In this document: in pieces, positions 35,117-44,473 of the stretch
How the letters are laid out: each line of letters opens with the position of its first letter
Numbering within the stretch: position 1 is the stretch's first letter
NCBI GenBank assembly: GCA_900320245.1
Contig: ONRP01000001.1
Location: forward strand, 91,681-155,680
Reading direction: 5' to 3'
DNA length: 64,000 nucleotides
Origin: an uncultured Prevotellaceae bacterium
GTDB taxonomy: Bacteria; Bacteroidota; Bacteroidia; Bacteroidales; Muribaculaceae
Program-made: the position numbers and the translations under genes
Notes under the pieces: model-generated
Seen by the model: only the letters and a program-made list of their open reading frames with translations
What the model was told of the DNA's origin: nothing
The model's database searches: none

Positions 35117-36268
35117 TTATTTGTTATCTCTCACATCCAGGTCAAAGGACACCATCAGCGGGTAATGGTCGCTGCTGCCTCCCTTGTAGCGCTGGGCCTT
35201 CAACGCCTTGATGGCGCCGCGGTAGAGCACATGGTCGATGCGGTAGAACAGATTGTGGCTGTTGTAGGTATAGGCGTATCCGCTACCCACCTCGCTCCAT
35301 GCGTCGTGCAGGTCGTCGCCGCAGATGACCCTGTAGACATGCGATCCGCTGACATCATTCATGTCGCCGCAGACGATGACATTGCCGGGCGACTCGTCGA
35401 TAGCCTTGCGAATGGCGGCGGCATTGTCACCCCGCAGGGCAAACGAGCGGCGCATCCTCTCCAGGGCCGACGGCTTGACATCGGGCGAGACACGCACATT
35501 CATGCTCTTGCCGAAACTCAGGTGATAGGACTGGAAACGGAAGTCCACAAGCCTCAACTGCTTGCCGTTGGGCATGTGCAGGTCATAGGCCCGTGCAAGA
35601 TGTGACGTATTGTTGCGATTATAGCCCAAGGGCGAACGCGCGTGCTGGGGCTCTCCCAGGGGCTGCGTGTCGAAGGGAAACTTCGACATGATGCTCAAAC
35701 CCTCGCTGCTGTTGTATCGGTAAGGATAACGCATTTGTATCTCATTGAGGAAACCGGCCAGCGACGGCATCTCATCCCAGTCGGCACCCGAGGCGGTACC
35801 TTCCTGCATCAGCAGCACGTCGGGGTCGGCATCCAAGATGAGTTTCATCGTCTCGGACGGCTGGTCGCCGAGCAATGGGTCACCGTAGTTGAAAGCCAAC
35901 ACGTTATAGGTCATGACCTTGAGCATCATATCCCGGTTGGCAGGCTCGGGCGGTGCACTCGCCGAAGTGTTTAACGGCACAAAGAGTTTAAACACAGGAG
36001 CAGTAGCCAACAGGGCCACGACCAATGTAGTCACGGCAATCCATCGGCGCTTGAATGCGGCAAACAGCAACCAGACGGCGGCAAGTACCAGCATGGGAAC
36101 ATAGGCTAACGTCATGAACGGTGCCAGCACAAAACTGCGGGGATCCACTTTTCCCGCATAAGCACAGCACACCAGCAAGACAGCAAGTATGGCCGTCAGA
36201 ATCTCGAGTCGCTTGATTACACGCTTCCTCTTGCTGCGCTGATAGATATCGTATGTGCTTCGTGCCAT
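35117..36268 (-). CDS. endonuclease/exonuclease/phosphatase (EEP) family membrane protein
   Basis: A 383-residue protein with three N-terminal TM segments in residues about 20-105 and a C-terminal EEP domain. VMTYNVLAFNYGDP gives the metal-binding Asn, LLMQEGT the metal-binding Glu, VIVCGDMND the catalytic GDxN, YRIDHVLY and SDHYPLMVSF the final Asp-His pair. The domain is extracytoplasmic if the usual topology holds. Substrate (nucleic acid, phospholipid or phosphoester) is unknown. Position: after two rhomboid genes and before the Dcp-like peptidase, all minus strand with short gaps; the rhomboid-rhomboid-EEP order is recurrent in Bacteroidales as far as I recall. Confidence 0.85.
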   Translation of the reverse strand: MARSTYDIYQRSKRKRVIKRLEILTAILAVLLVCCAYAGKVDPRSFVLAPFMTLAYVPMLVLAAVWLLFAAFKRRWIAVTTLVVALLATAPVFKLFVPLNTSASAPPEPANRDMMLKVMTYNVLAFNYGDPLLGDQPSETMKLILDADPDVLLMQEGTASGADWDEMPSLAGFLNEIQMRYPYRYNSSEGLSIMSKFPFDTQPLGEPQHARSPLGYNRNNTSHLARAYDLHMPNGKQLRLVDFRFQSYHLSFGKSMNVRVSPDVKPSALERMRRSFALRGDNAAAIRKAIDESPGNVIVCGDMNDVSGSHVYRVICGDDLHDAWSEVGSGYAYTYNSHNLFYRIDHVLYRGAIKALKAQRYKGGSSDHYPLMVSFDLDVRDNK

Positions 36269-36326
36269 CGGTAAATAATCGGAACGGATTGATTATTGAT
36301 AGTATAAATATATTATATAATGTAGA

Positions 36327-37241
36327 TTATACTGTTCGGCGGCGCGATGCCTTGAACAGTTTATCTTTCTCCTCGTCGGTGAGGGCATCATAGCCAGCAA
36401 CCTTGATTTTGCCCAGAATGATGTCCAATTCCTCCTCACTCACCGTGTCGGGGGGCGTAGCGGCCTGGCCGGCAGGACGACTAGGTTGGCCGGCAGGAGA
36501 GGGAGCATGCTTGCGGCGCTTGAACTCAGGCAATCGCCATGAGCGGCCGTTGAACAGTCCCACGACAAAATCGATTGCAGTATTCAGCGGACGAGTGATG
36601 TCGCGGCCCCGCTTGATGCGTAAGGCATACCACACCCCCACCAGCGCTGCGCTGATGTGGGCGATGCCTCCGCCGGGGTTCCGCACATCGAGGCTCAGCA
36701 CGATGAAGGCGAGTCCCGCCAAGGCAATCCACTTGAGCGACACCTGGCCCAAGAACAGGAGTCCAATCTTATAGTCAGGTACATACAACGCCGTCGCCAC
36801 GACGATGGCGATTACCGATGCCGATGAACCCATCAGGCAGCCCTGGGCTTCTGCAAATGCGGGCAGGAAATTGTAGGCCAGCAGGAAAAAGGCCATGCCT
36901 CCCCAACCACCGAGCAGATACAGCCCCATGAGTTGCTTGGGCGAGAAAAACTCCATGAAGATGCGCCCTATCCAGTACAGCCACAGCATGTTGAACAGGA
37001 TGGGCCAAAAGTCGAAGTGTGCAAACATGAAGGTGACCACGGTCCAGGGGCGTCTCAAGACAACGCTGCAGTCACTGGACAAGTCCACCCAATGCAGCAT
37101 GCCCACGACATCCACGTTGAACAGCATGGCGCCGAAGGCCAGCAGGCGCAGGATGAGGAATACCGCACTGTTGATGAAAATGATTCTCACCAACATCGAA
37201 CTGTCGCGATAGGTGCGCTTGATGTCGTCAATAAGAGCCAT
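36327..37241 (-). CDS. rhomboid family intramembrane serine protease (second copy)
   Basis: A 304-residue polytopic membrane protein from MALIDDIKRTYRDSSMLVRI; an in-frame GTG two codons upstream is less likely. Conserved features are the WTVVTFMFAHFDFWPILFNMLWLYWIG loop/helix, the catalytic Ser in CLMGSSASVIAI and the catalytic His in GGIAHISAALVGVWYALRIKRG. The C-terminal cytoplasmic part has a Pro-rich linker (SPAGQPSRPAGQAATPP) and ends in a short acidic helix (SEEELDIILGKIKVAGYDALTDEEKDKLFKASRR), a known extra module in Bacteroidetes rhomboids. It overlaps the upstream rhomboid gene by 14 nt. Confidence 0.9.
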   Translation of the reverse strand: MALIDDIKRTYRDSSMLVRIIFINSAVFLILRLLAFGAMLFNVDVVGMLHWVDLSSDCSVVLRRPWTVVTFMFAHFDFWPILFNMLWLYWIGRIFMEFFSPKQLMGLYLLGGWGGMAFFLLAYNFLPAFAEAQGCLMGSSASVIAIVVATALYVPDYKIGLLFLGQVSLKWIALAGLAFIVLSLDVRNPGGGIAHISAALVGVWYALRIKRGRDITRPLNTAIDFVVGLFNGRSWRLPEFKRRKHAPSPAGQPSRPAGQAATPPDTVSEEELDIILGKIKVAGYDALTDEEKDKLFKASRRRTV

Positions 37242-37944
37242 GGCCACGCGAGATGGAGCCTTTATGTTTCCAATAGAGAATCAAGAGGATGCCGAAGATC
37301 ATGCCGCCCAAGTGAGCGAAATGAGCCACACCGCTCATTCTTCCCGACACGCCGAAGAAGAGTTCCAGCAAACCATAACCCAGCACCACAAACCGGGCCT
37401 GGATGGGAACAGGGATAAACAAGATGTACAAAGGCACCTTGGGGAAAATCATACCGAATGCCAACAACACGCCGAACACCGCACCCGAGGCACCAAAGGC
37501 CATAACTCTATAGGTCTCATAGCCCCCCGGCAAAGTGAACTGCCAGAACAACTCCTGAACGAAACCGGCTCCCAAGCCGCAAATTATATAATAGATCAAG
37601 AAGCGTTTGGTGCCCATAGCCCTCTCAATCCATCCGCCGAACATCCATAGCATGAACATATTGCACAGGATGTGCATGAAGTCGGACGGGTCGTGCAGGA
37701 ATATGTGGGAGATAAACTGCCACGGCATGAAGTCGCTCGACTGCCAAAAATGCAGTCCCAACAACGTGTATAACGAATGCTGGTCAATAAACGCGTCGGC
37801 AACCAAACGAGGGTCGCCACTATAACCTGATTTCCACATCAGGAAAGACACAAACGAGAACAGCCACACAATCACATTGACGATAATCAAGTGCTTGGTG
37901 GCAGGTGGCATGCTCGGGCCAAAGGAGCGTGTGTTAATGCGCAT
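37228..37944 (-). CDS. rhomboid family intramembrane serine protease (first copy)
   Basis: A 238-residue membrane protein with six TM helices. MPWQFISHIFLHDPSDFMHILCNMFMLWMFGGWIE is the L1/TM2 region, the catalytic Ser lies in FGASGAVFGVLLAFG and the catalytic His in HFAHLGGMIFGILLILYW. It cleaves TM segments of unknown substrates in the cytoplasmic membrane. It is the first gene of a minus-strand operon rhomboid-rhomboid-EEP-(dcp), overlapping the next gene by 14 nt, so the two rhomboids are translationally coupled. A possible -7 box TATTTTTG is at 37987-37980. Confidence 0.92.
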   Translation of the reverse strand: MRINTRSFGPSMPPATKHLIIVNVIVWLFSFVSFLMWKSGYSGDPRLVADAFIDQHSLYTLLGLHFWQSSDFMPWQFISHIFLHDPSDFMHILCNMFMLWMFGGWIERAMGTKRFLIYYIICGLGAGFVQELFWQFTLPGGYETYRVMAFGASGAVFGVLLAFGMIFPKVPLYILFIPVPIQARFVVLGYGLLELFFGVSGRMSGVAHFAHLGGMIFGILLILYWKHKGSISRGHGSY

Positions 37945-38080
37945 ATGCTAAGTCGTTGTTATCTTGTTGAATGATGGCACAAAAATAGCGAAAAACTCCC
38001 TATCTAATGCATTTTTGAGGCCAAAATTGCCATAAAACACGATTTTTTCTTGATAACGAGTAATTTTTTTCGTTTTTTTT

Positions 38081-38110
38081 TTGCAGAAACGGTTGTTATA
38101 CTTATATTTG
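38081..38110 (+). promoter_or_regulatory. promoter of the HU gene
   Basis: TTG (38081-38083), 19 nt, TATATTTG (38103-38110), in a very AT-rich upstream tract that should favour high expression. Confidence 0.65.
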
Positions 38111-38168
38111 CGCAAACAAAAGATACTTACTTTTATTCACATAACTTAATTTTTAAATCATTTACACT

Positions 38169-38453
38169 ATGAACAAGACTGAATTAGTACAAGCAATTGC
38201 CGAAAAGGCTAATTTGAACAAGACTCAGGCCAAGGCCGCTCTCGATGCTATGCTCACCACCGTTGGCGGTGCATTGAAGGATGGACAGAAAGTTGCTCTG
38301 ATCGGTTTCGGTACCTTCCAGGTTGTTAAGAAGAACGCTCGTCAGGGTATCAACCCCGCAACCAAGCAGAAGATCAAAATCGCTGCCAAGAAGGTCGTTA
38401 AGTTCAAAGCCGGTGCTGATCTGGCCAAGAAGGTAAACAGCAAGAAGAAATAA
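38169..38453 (+). CDS. hup: HU family DNA-binding protein
   Basis: A 94-residue nucleoid protein: MNKTELVQAIAEKANLNKTQ starts the dimerisation helices, and GFGTFQVVKKNARQGINPATKQKIKI forms the beta-arm with the DNA-intercalating Pro in GINPAT. The tail is lysine-rich (KKVNSKKK). Length and sequence are typical of HU. Monocistronic, with a strong promoter and two hairpins downstream. Confidence 0.96.
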   Translation: MNKTELVQAIAEKANLNKTQAKAALDAMLTTVGGALKDGQKVALIGFGTFQVVKKNARQGINPATKQKIKIAAKKVVKFKAGADLAKKVNSKKK

Positions 38454-38471
38454 GAATCGCTTGTACCGACT

Positions 38472-38497
38472 AATTATGGACGAAAGCGTCCATAATT
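38472..38497 (+). terminator. first hairpin after HU
   Basis: AATTATGGAC (38472-38481) with GTCCATAATT (38488-38497) and a GAAAGC turn; no T tract of its own. Confidence 0.5.
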
Positions 38498-38510
38498 CAA
38501 AAAGTCACAA

Positions 38511-38556
38511 GTCTGCCGCATTCCTGTCGAAGGAATCGCGGCAGACGCTTTTTTTT
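38511..38556 (+). terminator. intrinsic terminator after HU
   Basis: GTCTGCCGC (38511-38519) with GCGGCAGAC (38538-38546), extended by ATTCCT/AGGAAT pairs, followed by GCTTTTTTTT. Confidence 0.9.
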
Positions 38557-38657
38557 GAAAAAATTCCAGTCTGAGCCGATTTTTTTTGAAAAAATGATTA
38601 AATTTGTGGTTTTAAAACGATATTCCAACATTTAATAACCAATAACCATCTCCGCTT

Positions 38658-41600
38658 ATGAGAAATCTTAACACCAAAACTTGGTTGCGCCGGCTGATGA
38701 TGCTGGCAGGATGTCTGGCCAGCACGGCAGTCATCTTTGCCGCCAACATCACCGTCGACGGCATCAACTACACAACCAAGAGCGACGGTACGGCAACCAT
38801 CGCCAAGTACACCATCGTCAAGGCCACCGCCACGACACCCGCCGACACCTTGTGGTATACTGGCGACATTGTCATTCCCGAAAAATTTACCTATGAGGGC
38901 GTTGAGTACACTGTCGTTGCCACGGCAGCCAACTCGTTCCTCGACTGCAAGGACCTGACCAGTGTGACCCTGCCCGCCACCTGTGTGACCATTGCCCGCA
39001 ACACCTTCAAGGGCTGCTCGGCACTCAGGGTCAGTCCTCTGCCCCCCACTGTGACCAGCGTGGGCAGCGGTGTGTTCAACGGATGTACGAGTCTGGAAGA
39101 AGTTGAAATCTTTCCGGGCTGGAACAAACCCATCAGCGAGGAGTTTGCCAACTGCGACAACCTCAAGCGCCTCATCATCTCGGACGGCAACACGCCTGTA
39201 GTGATGAAGTTAACCGCATTCGGCTCGAGTGCAGAGGCCCGCACCGCCCTGGCCAGCATCCAGTACATCTATATGGGTCGCAACGTGGATGCCAGCGCCT
39301 ATACCAACGCCGAACAGCCCTTCCACAACATGTCGGGGCTGCTGACACTGGACATCGGCGGCGAGACCACAACAATCCAGAACACCACCTTCCAGGGGTG
39401 CACAGCCTTGAGTACCGTCAACTTTGAGTCGGACAATAAGGTGACCAGCATCGGAACGAGCGCTTTTGCCAGTTGCACGTCACTGCCCAGCATCCGTATT
39501 CCTGACGGTGTGACCGTCATCGAGCAGAGCACCTTCAACGGTTGCCGCAACCTGGCGCATGTGGGTATGAGCGATAACGTGACCAGCATCGGCATCACGG
39601 CATTCTATAACTCCGGATTGACCTCCGCCACATTCCACTTTCCCAACGCGCTGACGTCCATCGGCCAAAGCGCATTTGAGAACACGCAGTTGGATGGCGA
39701 AATCATGCTGCCGAGCATGCTGACCACGATAGGCGTCCAAGCGTTTGCCGGCACGCAGATCACCAGCGTCGTGATTCCCGCCACCGTGACCAGCATCGGC
39801 ACGGGAGCGTTCGCCCCCATCCCCACCCTCGCCCAGATTATTCTTGCCGAGGGCAACACCGCCTTCCAGATTGACAACGGCGTGCTGCTCAATGCCGCCG
39901 GCACCCGCCTGCTGGTGAGCGCCCATGAGGGCGAAATCGGCACCTCCTATAGCAACGCCACCGTGACCAACATCGACAACTACGGTCTGGCCTATGCCCC
40001 GTTCAAGAGCGTTGACCTGCCGGCCCTGACCACCATAGGCAACTACGGCTTTGCCTACAGCGACATCGAGTCCTACACACTCGACAAGAGCGTGACCGTG
40101 GGCCAGAACGTGTTCGCCGGCTCGGCTTTGAAGTCGATCATCATCGGCGAGGGCCGCAACGAGATTCCCCAGGGTCTGTGTGCCGGTTGCCAGCAACTGA
40201 CCAGCGTGACGCTGCCCACGACCACGACCAACATGATGCGCAACTGCTTTGAGGGCTGCACGGCTCTCGAGAATATGGAGATTCCCGCCAACGTGAACTA
40301 CATGGAGCCCGGTTCGGTTCCCGCCACCATCCAAACGCTGCGCGTGCTCAACGTCAACACGCCCGCACTGGCTGCCGGTGTGTTCAACGAGAGCCAGGGC
40401 AACGTCATCTGCAAGGTGGCTCCTGAGTCGGTCAATGCCTTCAAGAGCGCCAACCAGTGGCGTTACCTGAACATCGTGGGCGATGCCACCATCTCGGGCG
40501 AAGGCTCCACGCTGGGCTGCCCGTCCGGCCTGTACTTCGCCACTACCGATGGCAGCCTGCTGTACAAGGACGAGAACGGCAACATCGTGAACACCAACTT
40601 CAATGCCGGCCAGCATGCCTTCACGCTGCAGAGTTACAAAAACCGCGTGTATGTCGCCGTTGCCGGCCAGCGCTTCACCTACCAGGATCCCAACCAGCCC
40701 CTGGGCGACGGTGAATTGTTCTATGTGAACAACACCAACGGCATCTTCTACCGTGTGACCGTATTGAATAATGTGGGTTACGCTCCCAGCGAGGACCCCT
40801 TCACCATGTTCATCGACAAGAACGAGAACAAGATCTACATCAGCGACCGCAACGTGGGTATCCACGAGTTGAATGCCGATACTACGGGCCTGTACGGCTC
40901 ACAGCCGTTCCTGCTGCAGAACCAGTGGCTGCCCTTCTACAACGACGAGATCAGTTGGGGCTCCATCACCGGCGGCTTCACCCAGGACAAGCACGGCATC
41001 TTCTGGATGAGCAAGAAATTCAACGGCCTGTGCCTGCTGCGCTTCAAGAAGAGCGACATCTATCCCGATGGCGGCCAGGGCCACACCAAGACCTACAGGG
41101 CCCTTTTCAAGGACGTCATTATCAAGACGTTCTACCTGGACGACGAGAACGGCTACCTGTACATGCAGGTACAGAGCGACCCCAACGGCTGCGTGCCTGG
41201 CATCTACCGCATCGCACTGAACAAGATCGAGAACATGGAGACCGGTGCCGACCTGGATGGCAACGACAACCTGCGCATCAGTGACTGCGAACTCATCGAT
41301 GACTCCCCCATCAAGGTTGAGGGTGCCGAGGACAGCGGCGAGTTGGCCAACGTGGCCCAGATCAACAGCGACGGCGAGTACATCTACTGGAGTTACATCG
41401 CTCCCGCCAGCGATGCCGAGGCCATCCGCAACAGCGTGCCCCTCGACCCGGCCAACCCGTTGCACAAGAGCGGCATCAAGTGCCTGCCCGCCAAGGCCAA
41501 CCCGGACGGTTCAATGCCGACGACCGTCACCTTTGCCGTTGAGGGCGTTGAGGCCTATGGCGTGTGCGGTGCCACCTACACCGAGCCCGGTCCTGGTCCC

Positions 41601-41783
41601 GAGCCTGCTGTCAAGGGCGACGTGAACAACGACGGTGAAGTCAACATCGCCGATGTCAACGCACTGATTGACATCCTGTTGAGCGGTATTGACAATTCCC
41701 AAGGCCGTGCCGACGTGAATGGCGACGGTGAGGTTTCGATTGCCGATGTCAACACCCTTATTGACATGATTCTGAAAGGATAA
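38658..41783 (+). CDS. large BspA-like leucine-rich repeat protein with dockerin tail
   Basis: A 1041-residue exported protein. Signal peptide in residues 1-28; LRR_5/BspA-type repeats from about 65 to 600 of the form AFASCTSLPSIRIPDGVTVIEQSTFNGC, roughly 20 copies. Residues about 620-960 form a non-repeat region with beta-propeller-like strands (GELFYVNNTNGIFYRV, KIYISDRNVGIHELN, GIFWMSKKFNGLCLLRF). After a short PGPGPEP linker come two dockerin repeats (GDVNNDGEVNIADVNALIDILLSG and DVNGDGEVSIADVNTLIDMILKG) that end the protein. Its dockerin belongs to the IADVN class, unlike the INDVT class of the protease, nuclease and amylase. Likely a surface binding protein. Weak -7 box TAAATTTG at 38599-38606. 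Confidence 0.9.
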   Translation: MRNLNTKTWLRRLMMLAGCLASTAVIFAANITVDGINYTTKSDGTATIAKYTIVKATATTPADTLWYTGDIVIPEKFTYEGVEYTVVATAANSFLDCKDLTSVTLPATCVTIARNTFKGCSALRVSPLPPTVTSVGSGVFNGCTSLEEVEIFPGWNKPISEEFANCDNLKRLIISDGNTPVVMKLTAFGSSAEARTALASIQYIYMGRNVDASAYTNAEQPFHNMSGLLTLDIGGETTTIQNTTFQGCTALSTVNFESDNKVTSIGTSAFASCTSLPSIRIPDGVTVIEQSTFNGCRNLAHVGMSDNVTSIGITAFYNSGLTSATFHFPNALTSIGQSAFENTQLDGEIMLPSMLTTIGVQAFAGTQITSVVIPATVTSIGTGAFAPIPTLAQIILAEGNTAFQIDNGVLLNAAGTRLLVSAHEGEIGTSYSNATVTNIDNYGLAYAPFKSVDLPALTTIGNYGFAYSDIESYTLDKSVTVGQNVFAGSALKSIIIGEGRNEIPQGLCAGCQQLTSVTLPTTTTNMMRNCFEGCTALENMEIPANVNYMEPGSVPATIQTLRVLNVNTPALAAGVFNESQGNVICKVAPESVNAFKSANQWRYLNIVGDATISGEGSTLGCPSGLYFATTDGSLLYKDENGNIVNTNFNAGQHAFTLQSYKNRVYVAVAGQRFTYQDPNQPLGDGELFYVNNTNGIFYRVTVLNNVGYAPSEDPFTMFIDKNENKIYISDRNVGIHELNADTTGLYGSQPFLLQNQWLPFYNDEISWGSITGGFTQDKHGIFWMSKKFNGLCLLRFKKSDIYPDGGQGHTKTYRALFKDVIIKTFYLDDENGYLYMQVQSDPNGCVPGIYRIALNKIENMETGADLDGNDNLRISDCELIDDSPIKVEGAEDSGELANVAQINSDGEYIYWSYIAPASDAEAIRNSVPLDPANPLHKSGIKCLPAKANPDGSMPTTVTFAVEGVEAYGVCGATYTEPGPGPEPAVKGDVNNDGEVNIADVNALIDILLSGIDNSQGRADVNGDGEVSIADVNTLIDMILKG

Positions 41784-41810
41784 AGGCAAGACGCATTCAC
41801 CACCTGAAAC

Positions 41811-41849
41811 AAACGGTGGCGCCGGGTATAATCCCCAGCGCCACCGTTT
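41811..41849 (+). terminator. terminator after the large BspA-like gene
   Basis: 12-bp stem AAACGGTGGCGC/GCGCCACCGTTT (41811-41822, 41838-41849) with inner GGG/CCC pairing, followed by TATT. Confidence 0.8.
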
Positions 41850-42161
41850 TATTCTGCATATATGCCAGTTTGATCGAGCGGCCTCTCAAGGCAAACAAAT
41901 TGAGGGCGTTGATATAGGCACAAAAAAATGGATTAACCATTCTATCAATCACGACAGTAAAGTTAATCCGAAACTCTTTGATAAATCAAAATTGATTTTT
42001 CCCTTTTATGCGCTACAAAGATAATATCATTTTTTCAAATACAAAATATTTCGGCAAAAATTTCTTAAAAAATATCATTTCAAGCAGTGAAAACGCCGAT
42101 AAATAAATGCGGCAGCAAATGGATTCCACATCCACATATCGGTCTCAGACAGAGTTGCATA
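41850..42161. other. non-coding stretch between convergent genes
   Basis: About 310 AT-rich bases. I see no gene, promoter or clear repeat here. Confidence 0.4.
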
Positions 42162-43343
42162 TCACGATGCAGGGGCTGTCGACTTGCGCTTGCCGTAGAT
42201 GCGGTCGACCACAAGTGCGATGGCGCCGTCACCGGTCACATTGCAGGCAGTGCCGAAACTGTCCATCGTGATGTAGAGGGCTATCATCACAGCCTGCTGA
42301 TCGGGAGAGAAACCGAGGATAGACTGTAATACACCCAGGGCCGCCATAATCGCGCCACCGGGAACGCCGGGTGCTGCCACCATCATCACGCCGAGCATGA
42401 GGATAAAGCCTGTAAACTGGGCAATGTCGATGGTGCCGCCCTGCATCAGCAGAAGCGCCACAGCACAAGCCGTGATCTTCATCGCGCTTCCCGACAGGTG
42501 TATCGTGGCGCACAAAGGCACCACAAAGCCGCCGATGCCTTCACTGACGCCGTTCTTCTTGACCTGCCTGAGCGTCACAGGAATTGTGGCAGCCGATGAA
42601 GAGGTGCCCAACGCGGTAAAATAGGCGGGCAACATGTTGTAGAGCGCCTTGAACGGGTTGCGGTGGGAAATGGCACCGGCTATGCAGTACTGGAACACGA
42701 GCAACAGGATGTGCATCACAAAGATGACTCCGATAATGGCCACAAACACATTGATGATGTGCCATGCCTGCCCCGAAAAAGACATATTCAGGAAAATCGA
42801 GAAAATGTATATCGGCAAGATGGGAATCAGTGCCACCTCGATGGTCTTGGCAATGATAGCGCGAAACTCGTCAAAAACCTTCTTGAGGTTGGGAGATTCA
42901 AAGAAGGAAATACCCAGACCCATGACAAAGGCCATAATCAAAGCGCTCATCACATCCAGCAATGGCGGGATCTCGATGGTGAAGAAAGGTTCCAGATCCT
43001 TGGCAGCGGCCACCGCCTGGGCCCCTTGGCCGTGCTCAATGAGCGAGGGAAAGATGCCAGTGCTGGTGAAATAACTCAGAAATCCCGAAAAAATCGTATC
43101 GCCATAGGCAATCAGCGTCGTTATCAACAGCAGTTTTCCCGCCCCTTTACCGATGTCGGCAATGGCGGGGGTCACCAGTCCTAAGATGATGAGAGGAATC
43201 AGGAACGAGAGAAAATGGCTGAAAATACTGTTGAAGGTAACAAAGCACCTCACAACCCCCTCAGGGAAGAATCTTCCGCACACCACGCCCACGATGATGG
43301 CTATAATGATTCGGGGAAGAAGACCTATCTTTGAAAGTTTCAT
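42162..43343 (-). CDS. dicarboxylate/amino acid:cation symporter (DAACS)
   Basis: A 393-residue inner-membrane transporter of the GltP/SstT family that couples uptake of glutamate, aspartate, C4-dicarboxylates or Ser/Thr to Na or H. N-terminal helices include PRIIIAIIVGVVCGRFFPEG. HP1 has the serine-rich motif ALGTSSSAATIPVTLRQ, TM7 the region LCATIHLSGSAMKI, HP2 the motif APGVPGGAIMAALG and TM8 DSFGTACNVTGDGAIALVVDR, where the Asn and Asp bind substrate amino or cation groups. The TM8 Asp-Gly-Ala and lack of the Arg seen in glutamate carriers leave the substrate open. Monocistronic; -7 box TACCTTTG at 43373-43366. Confidence 0.92.
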   Translation of the reverse strand: MKLSKIGLLPRIIIAIIVGVVCGRFFPEGVVRCFVTFNSIFSHFLSFLIPLIILGLVTPAIADIGKGAGKLLLITTLIAYGDTIFSGFLSYFTSTGIFPSLIEHGQGAQAVAAAKDLEPFFTIEIPPLLDVMSALIMAFVMGLGISFFESPNLKKVFDEFRAIIAKTIEVALIPILPIYIFSIFLNMSFSGQAWHIINVFVAIIGVIFVMHILLLVFQYCIAGAISHRNPFKALYNMLPAYFTALGTSSSAATIPVTLRQVKKNGVSEGIGGFVVPLCATIHLSGSAMKITACAVALLLMQGGTIDIAQFTGFILMLGVMMVAAPGVPGGAIMAALGVLQSILGFSPDQQAVMIALYITMDSFGTACNVTGDGAIALVVDRIYGKRKSTAPAS

Positions 43344-43387
43344 GTGGTTTAGAATTAATTTTGCGCAAAGGTAATACTTTTTTAGTG

Positions 43388-43395
43388 TATATTTG
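43388..43395 (+). promoter_or_regulatory. -7 box of the acyltransferase-Wzx operon
   Basis: TATATTTG about 108 nt before the acyltransferase ATG; the closest TTG is 24 nt upstream of it, longer than usual. Confidence 0.4.
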
Positions 43396-43503
43396 CGTTT
43401 TTAAATTGAAGGAATGGAATAACCGGACAGGCTGGACTATCTGTGGGCTGGATAAACTGAACATACTACCGGACCCGCTGGATGGACTGGAGGTTTTCAT
43501 CAA

Positions 43504-44457
43504 ATGGCATTGGAGATGATTGAGATCATGAGATATGAGGGCTCGATGGCAGCCCGATGGGACGAACTGGTGAGCAGCAGCCGCAACGGCACGTTTCTGC
43601 ACCAGCGGGGATATATGGACTACCACAGTGACCGGTTCACCGACTGCTCACTCGTGGCCCTGCGCGAGGGAAAACCCTGCGCTTTGCTGCCCGCCTGCAT
43701 CGATAGTGATGTCCTCTACTCCCACCGCGGACTGACCTACGGCGGTTGGCTCGTGCCCCTCAAGCACTTCGACGCCACCGTCATGATTGAAGTCATGGAT
43801 GCCGCTGTCGAGTGGATGGGAGCCCACGGTATCAAGCGCCTGGTGTACAAACCCGTGCCCCACATCTATCACCGCTACCCCTGCGAGGAGGACCTGTACG
43901 CACTGTTCAGGCACCATGCCGCACTGGTCGAGACCAATATCTCCACCACCATCGACCTGACGTGTCCCCTACCCCTGGACCGAGGCAACAAGAGCGGCGC
44001 CAATGCCGCCCGCAAAGCCGGCATCCAGGTCGGTCCCAGCGACGACTGGGAGGGCTACTGGCAACTGCTATCGTCGCTGCTCGACGCCCGTTACAGCACA
44101 CGTCCGGTGCATACGCTCGAAGAGATGCGCCTGCTGGAGAGCCGTTTTCCCGACAACATCTGCCTCTACACCGCCACACTCGACGGCGAACTGCTGGCGG
44201 GCGTGGTGATGTATCTGTCGTCTCCGGTGGCCCACTGCCAGTATATCGGAGCCTCGCCACTCGGCAAGGACAGCAAGGCGCTGACGCTGCTCTTTGACTA
44301 CCTCATCGGGCTGCACACCGAACTGGGTTACCGCTACTTCGACTTCGGCATCTCCAACGAGGACCACGGCAAATACCTCAACGAGGGTCTCGTTCGCCAG
44401 AAGTCGCGCCTGGGCGGCCGTGGCATCGTCTATAACGTGTTTGAAATCAACATATAA
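43504..44457 (+). CDS. GNAT/FemAB-like acyltransferase
   Basis: A 317-residue cytoplasmic protein. Its C-terminal half has GNAT-fold traits: LDGELLAGVVMYLSS, HCQYIGASPLGKDSKALTLLFDYLIG (acyl-CoA binding loop region) and RYFDFGISNEDHGKYLNEGLVRQK, the last typical of FemAB/peptidoglycan-bridge-like or sugar N-acyltransferases of polysaccharide loci. The N-terminal half (FLHQRGYMDYHSDRF, GLTYGGWLVPLKHF) is characteristic of the same group. The Wzx flippase gene starts 16 nt after its stop, so it probably acylates an amino sugar on the lipid-linked unit that the flippase moves. Comparable acyltransferase-WzxE pairing occurs in ECA loci. The substrate is unknown. Confidence 0.78.
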   Translation: MALEMIEIMRYEGSMAARWDELVSSSRNGTFLHQRGYMDYHSDRFTDCSLVALREGKPCALLPACIDSDVLYSHRGLTYGGWLVPLKHFDATVMIEVMDAAVEWMGAHGIKRLVYKPVPHIYHRYPCEEDLYALFRHHAALVETNISTTIDLTCPLPLDRGNKSGANAARKAGIQVGPSDDWEGYWQLLSSLLDARYSTRPVHTLEEMRLLESRFPDNICLYTATLDGELLAGVVMYLSSPVAHCQYIGASPLGKDSKALTLLFDYLIGLHTELGYRYFDFGISNEDHGKYLNEGLVRQKSRLGGRGIVYNVFEINI

Positions 44458-44473
44458 TATTATATAATGTGTA

